From NCBI GenBank assembly GCA_900466475.1, contig UBMI01000015.1, forward strand, positions 179,192-243,191: a stretch of 64,000 bases of DNA, in the 5' to 3' direction. Within the stretch, counting starts at the first letter, position 1. Each line of letters starts with the position of its first letter. The DNA comes from Hyphomicrobiales bacterium. Its GTDB lineage: Bacteria; Pseudomonadota; Alphaproteobacteria; Rhizobiales; Rhizobiaceae. The position numbers and the translations under genes were made by a program. The notes beneath the pieces were generated by a model. It was not told the DNA's origin and made no database searches. It worked only from the letters and a program-made list of their open reading frames with translations. Below, piece after piece: positions 43,582-51,490 of the stretch.

Positions 43582-44581
43582 TGCCTGCCTTGCTTGCCTT
43601 GCTTGCCTTGCCATCGCAGTCATTCTTCTGATCACGGCCACCTGCAGCCCAGTGTCCGCGCAAGACGTATTGCCCTCCTGGAACGACACATCCGCCAAAA
43701 CACGCATCACGGATTTCGTCAGGGCAACCACGACGGAAGGCGGAGAGGCTTATGTGGCGCCGGAGAACCGCATCGCCGTCTTCGACAATGATGGCACGCT
43801 CTGGTCCGAGCAGCCCTATTATATCCAGCTTGGTTTCGTACTCGATCGCGTCAAGGCGCTGGCACCCCAGCATCCGGAATGGAAGACCAAGGAGCCCTTC
43901 AAGAGCGTTCTCGATGGCGATCTGAAAGGCATAGCCAAAGCTGGTGAAAGGGGCATGGTGGAACTCATGATGGCAACGCATGCCGGCATGACATCAGACG
44001 AGTTCACCAAGATCGCCACGGACTGGTTCGCCACGTCAAAACATCCCCAGACCGGCAAGCCTTTTACCGAGATGACCTACCTGCCGATGCGCGAACTGCT
44101 GGACTATCTGCGTGCCAACGGCTTTCGCACCTATATCGTCTCCGGCGGCGGCATCGAGTTCATGCGTCCCGTCACGCAACAGCTTTACGGCATCCCGCCC
44201 GAACAGGTCGTCGGCAGCACGATCGCGACCGAATACGAACTCGTCGGCGATGTACCGGTTCTCAAACGCCTGCCGAAGATCGACTTCGTCGACGACGGCC
44301 CGGGCAAGCCCGTCGGCATAAACAAGTTCATCGGCCTCAAGCCGATATTCGCGGCCGGCAACTCGGATGGAGATTACGAAATGCTGCGCTGGACGACGTC
44401 AGGTGAAGGCTCGAGCTTTGGCCTGCTGGTCCACCACACCGACGCAGCCCGCGAATATGCCTATGACCGTGAATCAGCCTTTGGAAAACTGGACAAGGCG
44501 CTCGACGAGGCGGAGGGCCGCAATTGGCTGGTGGTCGACATGAAGAAAGACTGGAAGAAGATTTTCGCCTTCGAACAGTGA
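43556..44581 (+). CDS. Exported HAD-superfamily phosphatase
   Basis: A 341-aa HAD phosphatase related to the phosphoserine phosphatase-like group. It has a signal sequence (about 1-35) and motif I VFDNDGTLW (Asp77, Asp79). Motif II is YIVSGGG, and motifs III/IV include GNSDGDYEML. Periplasmic location is unusual for the fold but known in this subgroup. The signal region contains a threefold 9-bp DNA repeat encoding Ala-Cys-Leu units. The ATG at 43556 has GGAGG at 6 nt and lies inside the FGE gene, so the two are coupled. The substrate is unknown. Confidence 0.85.
   Translation: MRRSVRAFDACLACLACLAIAVILLITATCSPVSAQDVLPSWNDTSAKTRITDFVRATTTEGGEAYVAPENRIAVFDNDGTLWSEQPYYIQLGFVLDRVKALAPQHPEWKTKEPFKSVLDGDLKGIAKAGERGMVELMMATHAGMTSDEFTKIATDWFATSKHPQTGKPFTEMTYLPMRELLDYLRANGFRTYIVSGGGIEFMRPVTQQLYGIPPEQVVGSTIATEYELVGDVPVLKRLPKIDFVDDGPGKPVGINKFIGLKPIFAAGNSDGDYEMLRWTTSGEGSSFGLLVHHTDAAREYAYDRESAFGKLDKALDEAEGRNWLVVDMKKDWKKIFAFEQ
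43586..43612 (+). repeat. Tandem 9-bp repeat (TGCCTTGCT x3) in a signal-peptide coding region
   Basis: Three head-to-tail copies of TGCCTTGCT (the last ends in C) encode repeating Ala-Cys-Leu in the hydrophobic core of the HAD protein signal peptide. Copy-number change would alter signal length without a frameshift. Confidence 0.8.
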
Positions 44582-44610
44582 AAAAGCACTCGCGACAGCG
44601 CCGCGAGTGC
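44581..44610 (-). terminator. Terminator between convergent HAD and porin genes
   Basis: GCACTCGCG/CGCGAGTGC arms with a 7-nt loop. On the minus strand they are followed by T5, so it serves the outer-membrane protein gene; the stem also lies directly after the HAD stop and may act both ways. Confidence 0.85.
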
Positions 44611-44622
44611 CTTCATCCGATC

Positions 44623-45405
44623 TCAGAAATGGAAGACGACGCCAAGGATCGGGCCGTGCTCGACGATGTCGCTGGTCAGGGTGTCGTCACTGTAGTTCAC
44701 ACCAAGAGCGCGATAGCCGGCCATTGCGGAAATGGAGTCATTCCATTTGTAGCCGATACCCGCCATCACATCCCAGTCCAGATCGGCGCCACCGGCACCG
44801 ATCAAACCCCACCCTGTCAGATAGACTGAAGGCGTAATCGAATAGACGCCGCGCAATCCTGCCATGGCATCGACCCAGGTGGCCTCATCGGTGCCCGACA
44901 CGCCATCCAGCGGCCCGCCGGAAAAGGAAATCGTCGTTTCAGTGTACCAGATCTTCACGCCGCCGATGACATCGAGGCGACCACGGGGATCGTCAATCAC
45001 CGCGTAGCCTGCACCGATCATCGCCGTGAACGTTTCCTCTTTCAGGTCGACCTCATCGGCCAATATGCCGCGCGGTGTGGCGGAATCCGTGGTCACGCGG
45101 ACATAGGCGATATCGGTAACGACGCTGAAACGATCGTAGCGCGCTTCGCCGGCGGCCATAAAAGCAAAATCGAGATCCGACAGAATGTCGCTGAAACTTT
45201 CGTTGGTATGAACTTCCGGAAGGCCGAAGACGGCGGTATCGCCGGTAATGCCGGCTACCCAGAAATAGGGCGATACCGAAAAAGTCCATTTATCCGGCTC
45301 GGCAGGCTGCGGCTGGGGTGCCAGAACAGGAGCAATATCCGCAGCCTGCACGACTACGGGTGCAGCCAGAATGGCCGCGGAAAGCAATAGTACGGTGGTT
45401 CGCAT
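44623..45405 (-). CDS. Outer-membrane beta-barrel protein
   Basis: A 260-aa protein with a signal peptide (cleavage near residue 22, after VQA) and a Pro-rich linker. Repeated amphipathic strands with aromatic girdles follow (for example WTFSVSPYFWVAG), and the chain ends in Phe (VVFHF), the usual outer-membrane assembly signal. It resembles small eight-stranded barrel proteins of alphaproteobacteria. GAGGG lies 6 nt before the ATG. A TTTAC-box with three 12-bp-phased half-sites is upstream, linking it to the sulfatase regulon. It could be an entry channel or envelope stabiliser. Confidence 0.82.
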   Translation of the reverse strand: MRTTVLLLSAAILAAPVVVQAADIAPVLAPQPQPAEPDKWTFSVSPYFWVAGITGDTAVFGLPEVHTNESFSDILSDLDFAFMAAGEARYDRFSVVTDIAYVRVTTDSATPRGILADEVDLKEETFTAMIGAGYAVIDDPRGRLDVIGGVKIWYTETTISFSGGPLDGVSGTDEATWVDAMAGLRGVYSITPSVYLTGWGLIGAGGADLDWDVMAGIGYKWNDSISAMAGYRALGVNYSDDTLTSDIVEHGPILGVVFHF

Positions 45406-45479
45406 CCAATATCCCTCTGCTGACCCACGAAATGAACTTTGCCCCTGTGCCGATAGGATACATCTCCAGCTTCCGGCGT

Positions 45480-45520
45480 AAGTACGTTACGGTAAACCGC
45501 ACCGTAAACGCCGCCGTAAA
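45480..45520 (-). promoter_or_regulatory. TTTAC-box promoter element of the beta-barrel gene
   Basis: Read on the minus strand, TTTAC occurs at 45520, 45508 and 45496, exactly 12 bp apart. The last begins the core TTTACCGTAACGTACTT (45496-45480). The ATG is 74 bp further on. This is the clearest tandem array of the motif. Confidence 0.75.
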
Positions 45521-45659
45521 CAGGCCTATCGTCTTTGGAATCTTGTGTCGCCCTTGCCATGGAAGCCGACAGGAGAGGCGCTTGCAGTTTTCCCATAGCA
45601 CCGGTGGACTGGCTTTCAGATGAGCTTTGCAGACAGCGGACGCGAGCATCTGGTCCCAT

Positions 45660-47399
45660 CTATCGGCTCACGGCTCCGGTAACGTCATTGAGCGCAAACA
45701 CTGCTCCAGCCTTGGCGAGCCCTTCCTCAATCTCTGCCGAAAGCAGCGGCTGGAAGCGTCTCGCCTCCAGCTTCCGCCGCAGGGTTCGTTCGAAATCGGG
45801 ATCGCTGCCCCTAACATCGGCAAGCCGTTCTTTCGCCTGATCCGAACCGAGCTGGCCGAGTGCTGCGGCGCGCAAAGCGCGCACGACAAAATCAGTGCAG
45901 TTCACTTGTTCGGCAAGCAGTGAAGCCTCCGACCAATCCTCTCGGCGATAGGCATCCAGCGCAAGAACGAGCATCGCATCGCGCGGCACGATATCGACAG
46001 CCCGTGCCGCATCCTGCGCCATGGAGACGCCGGCATCGAAGTAGCCGACAGAAAACAGCACGGAGGCAAACTTCGCCACCGCATCGGGATTGCTCGGATT
46101 GAGCGAAATCGCCCGGTTTCCTGCCTGCAATGCGGCATCGATGCGCCCATCGGCGAATTGCGCCATCATCAGCGCCACGTGGGCGCGATCCGACATGGGA
46201 GCGATTGAAACCGCACGGTTTGCCAGACCAAGAGCGCGCGCGCGCACCATGGCATCTCCGGCAGCGCCCTCCGGCGCGATGAGAACGCGAGCAAGAAGCG
46301 CATTTGCATCGGAATTGCTCGGATCGGCCGCAAGCGTCCGTTCCAGGCAGGAGCGCACCGCCGCCATATCGCTCGAGCTGCCGTCATCGAGTTGGTATTC
46401 AGCGCGCAGAACACAAGCGTTTCCGATCGACTCCGCGCTGCTGGCATGCGTTTCGATATTGTTGATCGCCCCCCGTGTCGCTGCAAAGCGGCGAGCAAGA
46501 ACATCGACAATCTCCTGGCGGGCAGCGGCAGGGCTCTTGCCGTCGATGGCGATCGTTTCGAGCCCCGATTTCAGGAGGTCACCGGAGCGACGGTCAACGA
46601 TCTGCCACCAGACGCTCCTGATATCGCCGTCGCCATAATATTTCATGTCGATTTCATAGGTCATTCCGACCACTTTTTGGGTACGCACATCCGCATAACC
46701 GGACTTCGCAACCGTCAGCGTCTGGAATTGCGTCAGCGCCGTCAACAGCATGTCGCGCGTCTGGCTGGCTTCGCCCTGCAACCTGGTGTCGACGGCATCC
46801 ATGGAAAGAGTGACCGACGGACGAACCGTGAGAGGCGGCTTCGATGCGTAGACGACAACGCCTGCGGCAATCGCCGCGCAGAGCAGCAGCGCTACACCCG
46901 CATGCATCGCCAATGGTCGCCCTGATGGTGGAGCGGTAACAATGTTCTCGGCAACTTGGGAAACCGGAACATCATCCGGCATCTCAGGCAAATCGCCTTC
47001 CAGCGCCAGCTCATCCTCTTCATGTTCGTAAGACAGGTGTGACCGGGGGAAAAGCGTCACATACGTCCCCTTGGGGATATGGATTGTCACATCCCGCTCG
47101 GCACCGAAGGCTTCGTAATAGTTCTCGACCGACGAGCGCAGTCGGCTGACCTCAATGCGCACGATTGGATCGTTCGAAGCATCGAAATTGCTCGCTCGCC
47201 CGAGAACATCCAGAGCGATGGAATAGGCCTTCACGCCCTCCTCGCAGCCGGCAAAACGCCTTTCCGCAAGATAGCTGAGGATGGCCCGTTGCCGTTCCGT
47301 AGCATGGAATCTAGGGTCGGACAGAATCCGTTCGAGTTCCGCCCTGGCCTCTGACAACGATACTTCGGATGCCCTTGCGTAGTGTACTTCAGCACCCAT
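45660..47399 (-). CDS. CadC-like membrane regulator with TPR sensory part
   Basis: A 579-aa protein. Residues about 15-118 form the domain typical of rhizobial one-component regulators and cyclases (FHATERQRAILSYLAERRF, VLGRASNFDASNDPIVRIEV, IPKGTYVTLF), thought to be a winged-helix DNA-binding unit. An acidic linker follows (about 125-160), then one TM helix (166-185) and a periplasmic part with TPR-like repeats (about 330-500). This is the ToxR/CadC layout, in which a membrane-bound protein binds promoters directly. It lies amid six TTTAC-box promoters but has none itself. DNA binding is inferred. Confidence 0.75.
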   Translation of the reverse strand: MGAEVHYARASEVSLSEARAELERILSDPRFHATERQRAILSYLAERRFAGCEEGVKAYSIALDVLGRASNFDASNDPIVRIEVSRLRSSVENYYEAFGAERDVTIHIPKGTYVTLFPRSHLSYEHEEDELALEGDLPEMPDDVPVSQVAENIVTAPPSGRPLAMHAGVALLLCAAIAAGVVVYASKPPLTVRPSVTLSMDAVDTRLQGEASQTRDMLLTALTQFQTLTVAKSGYADVRTQKVVGMTYEIDMKYYGDGDIRSVWWQIVDRRSGDLLKSGLETIAIDGKSPAAARQEIVDVLARRFAATRGAINNIETHASSAESIGNACVLRAEYQLDDGSSSDMAAVRSCLERTLAADPSNSDANALLARVLIAPEGAAGDAMVRARALGLANRAVSIAPMSDRAHVALMMAQFADGRIDAALQAGNRAISLNPSNPDAVAKFASVLFSVGYFDAGVSMAQDAARAVDIVPRDAMLVLALDAYRREDWSEASLLAEQVNCTDFVVRALRAAALGQLGSDQAKERLADVRGSDPDFERTLRRKLEARRFQPLLSAEIEEGLAKAGAVFALNDVTGAVSR

Positions 47400-47525
47400 G
47401 ACCGCCCCGTACGCGCTGATTAGGCTAAAGTAGAACAGAGATGTTTATCGCCGAGACGGCGACCGGTTGCAACCGAAAATGCTAACAAAACCAGCAGGCG
47501 ATCGATTTTAACGGGAGTTTACACC

Positions 47526-47825
47526 TCAATCCGGCACATTTGGGCGGTGTTCCAGCACGTATTGGATGATGTCGGATTCGATTTCGGCACAGATGGTCTC
47601 GTACTCTACCACCATCGGACAGTGTTCCTCTCCTTGCTGCCGCATGAGGCGTTCCAAGGTGAGGCTCGCTTCCTCATAAGCCTCGAAGAGATCGTTGAGC
47701 GAGCGGGATTTCGATGCGAGAAGCTGCAACCGACCCCGCATCGCAGGTAATTTCAGCATAAGCCGCCACAGCCCGCGCTGTGCGGTTTCCGTAGCGTTCC
47801 GCTTGATGCCTCCTTCCTTGTCCAT
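47526..47825 (-). CDS. Small hypothetical helical protein with TTTAC-box promoter
   Basis: A 99-aa protein with no signal peptide or TM segment. It is predicted mostly helical, with a conserved-looking acidic C-terminal half (CPMVVEYETICAEIESDI) and a basic N-terminal half. I do not recognise a family. AGGAGG is 12 nt before the ATG at 47825, a little far; a GTG at 47849 is an alternative start. A TTTAC-box core ends 58 bp upstream, at the spacing seen for other genes of the set, which argues that it is real and co-regulated. Confidence 0.65.
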   Translation of the reverse strand: MDKEGGIKRNATETAQRGLWRLMLKLPAMRGRLQLLASKSRSLNDLFEAYEEASLTLERLMRQQGEEHCPMVVEYETICAEIESDIIQYVLEHRPNVPD

Positions 47826-47883
47826 TGGAGATCCGTGCCTCCTGCTCACCCAGCCCGACTATGAAGTGACAGGTGCAAGATGG

Positions 47884-47900
47884 AAGTACGTTACCGTAAA
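47884..47900 (-). promoter_or_regulatory. TTTAC-box promoter element of the 99-aa gene
   Basis: On the minus strand the core TTTACGGTAACGTACTT is identical to the one before the sulfatase gene. It lies back-to-back with the copy that faces the MscS gene. Confidence 0.7.
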
Positions 47901-47910
47901 TCCGCCGCCA

Positions 47911-47958
47911 TTTACGCCTTTTCCCCGCCTTTACGCCAGAGTTTACAGTAAAGTACTC
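47911..47958 (+). promoter_or_regulatory. TTTAC-box promoter element of the MscS-like gene
   Basis: TTTAC half-sites at 47911, 47930 and 47942; the last begins a weaker core, TTTACAGTAAAGTACTC (47942-47958). The MscS start is 109 bp downstream. Confidence 0.6.
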
Positions 47959-48067
47959 CCATAAACGCGTCGGCTGTGCGCATTCTTCCAGTATGGAAGG
48001 AGCCGTGCATGAACAGATCGGTAACGAGCTTTTCTGCGGCCGGCGGCTCCGCCGGGAGACATGGCAA

Positions 48068-50005
48068 ATGATCAGGCTGGCGGTATTTTTTCTGGCTTTC
48101 CTCATCGGGACTTCGGTAGCGGCGCAGACCACGCCACCGCCACCCCAGCAGAAGATCGACCAGTTGATAGGTTTGCTGCAGGATCCCGAAATCCAGGCCT
48201 GGCTGGAAAATCGCAAGAAGGAACAGGACGCGACAGCCGCAGCCGCTCAGCCATCGGGTTTTGCGACTTGGGAGGCACAGGCCCGCGCGCGCATCGACGG
48301 CATCCTTGCTGCAGTTCCGCGCATCCCCTCTGAAATGTATCAGGGCGCTGCCCGTGCGCGCCACGACGCCATCTCGCACGGCTATGCACCGATCTTCCTG
48401 ATCTTTGCCGGCTTGGTCGCCATCGGCGGGGCAGCCGAATGGCTCTACAGGCGCGTCCGGCCTGCATCGATCGGCCCGATCGCCCGGCTTGTCCCGGTGG
48501 CGGTTTTCACCGTGGTCGTGGCAATCATATTCTTCGCCGTTGAATGGCCGCCGCTCGCCCGGCTCGTGCTGCTTGCCTACCTGGTTGCCTTCATCGTCTA
48601 TCGCGTCGGTGCAGTGCTGATCGGTCTCGTGGAAAGCGACCGCCCCGCGCTCGCCATCCGTGCGAAGATCTTTCTCGGCATCGCCTTGTTCGCCGCGGCA
48701 ACTGCAACACTTGGAGGACCGCTTGGTATCGATCCCGCTGTCACCGAGGCGATCGCCTACTGTTTCTCCATCCTTTTGCTGGTACTCGCGATTGAAACTG
48801 TCTGGTCGGCATTAAGCCAGCCCCTCGTCATAAAGGCCGGCTTGACCGTTTTCCTGGGCCTCCTGTGGGGGCTCTGGTGCCTCGCGCTGCAGGGCCTTTT
48901 CTGGATCGGCGTCTACGCCCTTGTTCTGCCGGATCTGTTGCGGGCCACAGGCCGGGCCGCGGCAACGCTGACGACGGCCCCGCCGGAAAGCCCTAAGAGC
49001 ATATTGCTTGTGCGCGGCAGCCGCGCAATTGTCACCGCGCTCGCCGTGGGCTGGCTGGCGCTCGTCTGGCGCTTCAACCCCAGTTCCATCGCACAGCAGA
49101 ACCCGACGGTATCAGCCATTCTCTCCGGATTGCTGAAAGGTGTCATCGTGCTCCTGATCGCCGATCTTCTCTGGCAGCTTGCCAAAGGCTGGATTGACCG
49201 CACCATCAAGACCTCGGGAGATTCCACCGGTCTCGCACCTGCCGACGCCGCCAAACGCGCGCGGTTCCGCACGCTGCTGCCGATCTTCCGAAATGCGCTC
49301 GCCGTCATGGTCGTCGTCATGGCCGCCCTTATCGTACTCTCCCAGCTCGGCGTGGAGATCGGGCCGCTCATAGCCGGCGCCGGCATTTTCGGCGTTGCCA
49401 TCGGCTTCGGATCGCAGACCCTCGTCAAGGATATCATCAGCGGCGTCTTCTATATGTTCGATGATGCCTTCCGCGTCGGCGAATATATTCAGGCGAAAAA
49501 CTACAAGGGAACAGTGGAAGGCTTCAGCCTGCGCTCGGTACGGCTGCGCCATCACCGAGGCCCCGTCTTCACGGTGCCCTTCGGGGAGCTTGGTGCCGTG
49601 GAAAACATGAGCCGCGACTGGGTGATCGACAAATTCCGTATCTCAGTCGCCTATAACACCGACATCAACAAGGCCCGGAAAATTACCAAGGCGATCGGCG
49701 CCGAGCTGAAAGAAGATGCCGAGGTGGGGCCGCTCTTCATCGAGCCGCTCAAGATGAAGGGCGTCGAGGAATTCGGCGATTATGGCATCGTCCTCAGCTT
49801 CGCGATGACGACGGTGCCTGGCATGCAGACTTATATCCGGCGCAAGGCCTATGCGATGATCCGTGAGGCCTTCCAGAACAACGGCATCGAATTCGCCCAG
49901 CCGATGGTGCAGGTCGGCGGCGAGGACAAGAATGGCGCTGCCGCCGCCGCAACCACCTTACGAACCGCCCAGCAGCAGGCGAAAGCCGCGGGCGCAGAGG
50001 GCTGA
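48068..50005 (+). CDS. Large MscS-family mechanosensitive channel
   Basis: A 645-aa inner-membrane protein with a signal peptide (about 1-20), a periplasmic coiled segment (about 25-100), about ten TM helices and the MscS core. The pore-lining helix reads GIFGVAIGFGSQTLVKDIISG (spread over about 455-476), followed by the beta domain (VGEYIQAKNYKGTVEGF) and the C-terminal alpha/beta domain. It resembles the YbdG/MscK-like long channels that answer osmotic downshift. GGGAG lies 9 nt before the ATG at 48068; an ATG at 47993 would add a non-hydrophobic extension. A TTTAC-box links it to the envelope regulon. Confidence 0.87.
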   Translation: MIRLAVFFLAFLIGTSVAAQTTPPPPQQKIDQLIGLLQDPEIQAWLENRKKEQDATAAAAQPSGFATWEAQARARIDGILAAVPRIPSEMYQGAARARHDAISHGYAPIFLIFAGLVAIGGAAEWLYRRVRPASIGPIARLVPVAVFTVVVAIIFFAVEWPPLARLVLLAYLVAFIVYRVGAVLIGLVESDRPALAIRAKIFLGIALFAAATATLGGPLGIDPAVTEAIAYCFSILLLVLAIETVWSALSQPLVIKAGLTVFLGLLWGLWCLALQGLFWIGVYALVLPDLLRATGRAAATLTTAPPESPKSILLVRGSRAIVTALAVGWLALVWRFNPSSIAQQNPTVSAILSGLLKGVIVLLIADLLWQLAKGWIDRTIKTSGDSTGLAPADAAKRARFRTLLPIFRNALAVMVVVMAALIVLSQLGVEIGPLIAGAGIFGVAIGFGSQTLVKDIISGVFYMFDDAFRVGEYIQAKNYKGTVEGFSLRSVRLRHHRGPVFTVPFGELGAVENMSRDWVIDKFRISVAYNTDINKARKITKAIGAELKEDAEVGPLFIEPLKMKGVEEFGDYGIVLSFAMTTVPGMQTYIRRKAYAMIREAFQNNGIEFAQPMVQVGGEDKNGAAAAATTLRTAQQQAKAAGAEG

Positions 50006-50063
50006 GGCTCCGTGGCAGAATACTCGTCCGATGGACGGCTGCTGTTCCCGTCGCCGGCCCGAC

Positions 50064-51119
50064 CTAGTCGGCTTCAACGAGATACCGCGTCAGCTTGGCG
50101 CTCGACATTTCGCGTGCAAGGCTTGCGGCCTGACCAGCCCACATATTGCTGAAATCCGACCTGCCTTCCTTCTCGGTCACTGCCCTCAGCGGCGCAAGCG
50201 CGCCGCCGGCGGTCGGAAATGCTGGTGCAGTCTCGGACAGCGGTCCGATCTCTCGCATGATGCGATTGACGATGCCGCGTGCGGGACGACCGGTAAAGAT
50301 ATTGGTCAGGGCAGTATTGTCATCTCGCGCCGATTTCAGCGCATCGCGGTGAAAGGCCGTGACCTTTGCTTCCGGCGTCAAGAGATAGGCAGTCCCCACC
50401 TGAACGGCAGACGCACCAAGTGCAAAAGCGGCACGAACACCCCGGCGATCGCTGATGCCACCTGCTGCGATGACAGGCACGGAAACAGCATCGACGATCT
50501 GCGGCACGAGCGCCATCGTGCCCACTTGGGTTATCATGTCGTCGTCAAGAAAATTGCCGCGGTGTCCGCCGGCTTCCAACCCCATGGCGATGACCGCATC
50601 GACACCTCGCTCCACCAGCCAGCGCGCCTCCGTGACTGTCGTCGCCGAAGCGATGATCTTCGCACCCGCGCGCCGTACGCGCTCGAGCAGGTCCGCCCCC
50701 GGCAGGCCGAAATGGAAGCTGACGACCTCGGGCCGATAGCTTTCGACAAGCGCGCAATAGTCGTTGTCGAACGGCGCCCGCCCTGCCGCCGGGACCGGCG
50801 CAGCAGGATCGAGCCCAAGCTCGACATAATAGGGAGCAAGCATACTGCGCCATTTCATCTGGGCAACGGGATCTGTTGCCGGATTGGCATGTGCGAAGAA
50901 ATTCACGTTGATCGGCTTTGATGTCGCCGAGCGTATCTGGTCGAGCGCCGCTTTCGTCTGTTCGATCGTCAGTAGCGCAGCAGGGAGGGATCCGAGACCG
51001 CCCGCCTCACTGGCCGCAATCACCATTTCGGGTGTGGTGGCCCCCGCCATCGGTGCCTGAATGATGGGAAGCTCGATTCCGAAGAGGTCGATGATACGAT
51101 TGTCCTGCCAGTTGCCCAT
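50064..51119 (-). CDS. Nitronate monooxygenase-family flavoprotein
   Basis: A 351-aa FMN-dependent TIM-barrel protein of the 2-nitropropane dioxygenase/NMO family. Signature segments are PIIQAPMAGATTPEM near the N-terminus, LEAGGHRGNF (catalytic His region) and IAAGGISDRRGVRAAFALGA for phosphate binding. Such enzymes oxidise alkyl nitronates such as propionate-3-nitronate, though many members act on other substrates. The ATG at 51119 has GGAG at 9 nt. It is the last gene of the MBL-SDR-tautomerase-NMO series; a hairpin separates it from the tautomerase gene. Confidence 0.85.
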   Translation of the reverse strand: MGNWQDNRIIDLFGIELPIIQAPMAGATTPEMVIAASEAGGLGSLPAALLTIEQTKAALDQIRSATSKPINVNFFAHANPATDPVAQMKWRSMLAPYYVELGLDPAAPVPAAGRAPFDNDYCALVESYRPEVVSFHFGLPGADLLERVRRAGAKIIASATTVTEARWLVERGVDAVIAMGLEAGGHRGNFLDDDMITQVGTMALVPQIVDAVSVPVIAAGGISDRRGVRAAFALGASAVQVGTAYLLTPEAKVTAFHRDALKSARDDNTALTNIFTGRPARGIVNRIMREIGPLSETAPAFPTAGGALAPLRAVTEKEGRSDFSNMWAGQAASLAREMSSAKLTRYLVEAD

Positions 51120-51160
51120 GACACGATGCTCCATGCATTGCGCTTGATAATAAAGCGAGC

Positions 51161-51179
51161 GGCGGCCTTGCGGGCCGCC
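51161..51179 (-). terminator. Possible terminator or attenuator between tautomerase and NMO genes
   Basis: GGCGGCC/GGCCGCC arms with a 5-nt loop. On the minus strand only a weak CTTTATT follows some bases later, so termination may be partial. Confidence 0.45.
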
Positions 51180-51185
51180 ACGACA

Positions 51186-51431
51186 CTATTTCTGCTTAGC
51201 TGCTTTTTCCGCAAGCTGCTTGCGATATTCAGGTACGGGCAGCCCACCCACACCCCAGCTTTCCATCTCCACCTCATCGATGACGACGAAGGTGCTGTCA
51301 TGCGGCTTGCCCATGATGTCGAAGAGCAGATCGCTGACACCCTTGATCAAGGCAGCCTTCTGCTCCGGCGTCGTGCTGTTTGCACCCGGAGCCGTGCCTT
51401 CGCGCGTCACTTTGATATTCACATAGGGCAT
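51186..51431 (-). CDS. 4-oxalocrotonate tautomerase-family protein
   Basis: An 81-aa member of the tautomerase superfamily. It begins Met-Pro, so Pro becomes the catalytic N-terminal base after Met removal. The core pattern EQKAALIKGVSDLLFDIMGKP and the DEVEMESWGVGG segment fit 4-oxalocrotonate tautomerase-like proteins. Such enzymes tautomerise 2-hydroxymuconates or similar enols. AAGGAGAA precedes the ATG. It lies in a small oxidoreductase series, so the natural substrate is probably a 2-hydroxy-dienoate or a dicarbonyl. Confidence 0.88.
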   Translation of the reverse strand: MPYVNIKVTREGTAPGANSTTPEQKAALIKGVSDLLFDIMGKPHDSTFVVIDEVEMESWGVGGLPVPEYRKQLAEKAAKQK

Positions 51432-51490
51432 TGTCGTTCTCCTTGAAGGACGGGGCTATGAGCGCCCCGTCCGTTGGCTACTCCCTCGGT

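Noticed and set aside
47993..48067. An upstream ATG for the MscS gene
   Set aside because: It would add a 25-residue polar stretch before the signal peptide; the ATG at 48068 has a well-placed GGGAG.
49863..50921. A 352-codon plus-strand frame after the MscS gene
   Set aside because: It starts inside MscS in another frame and runs antisense to the NMO gene.
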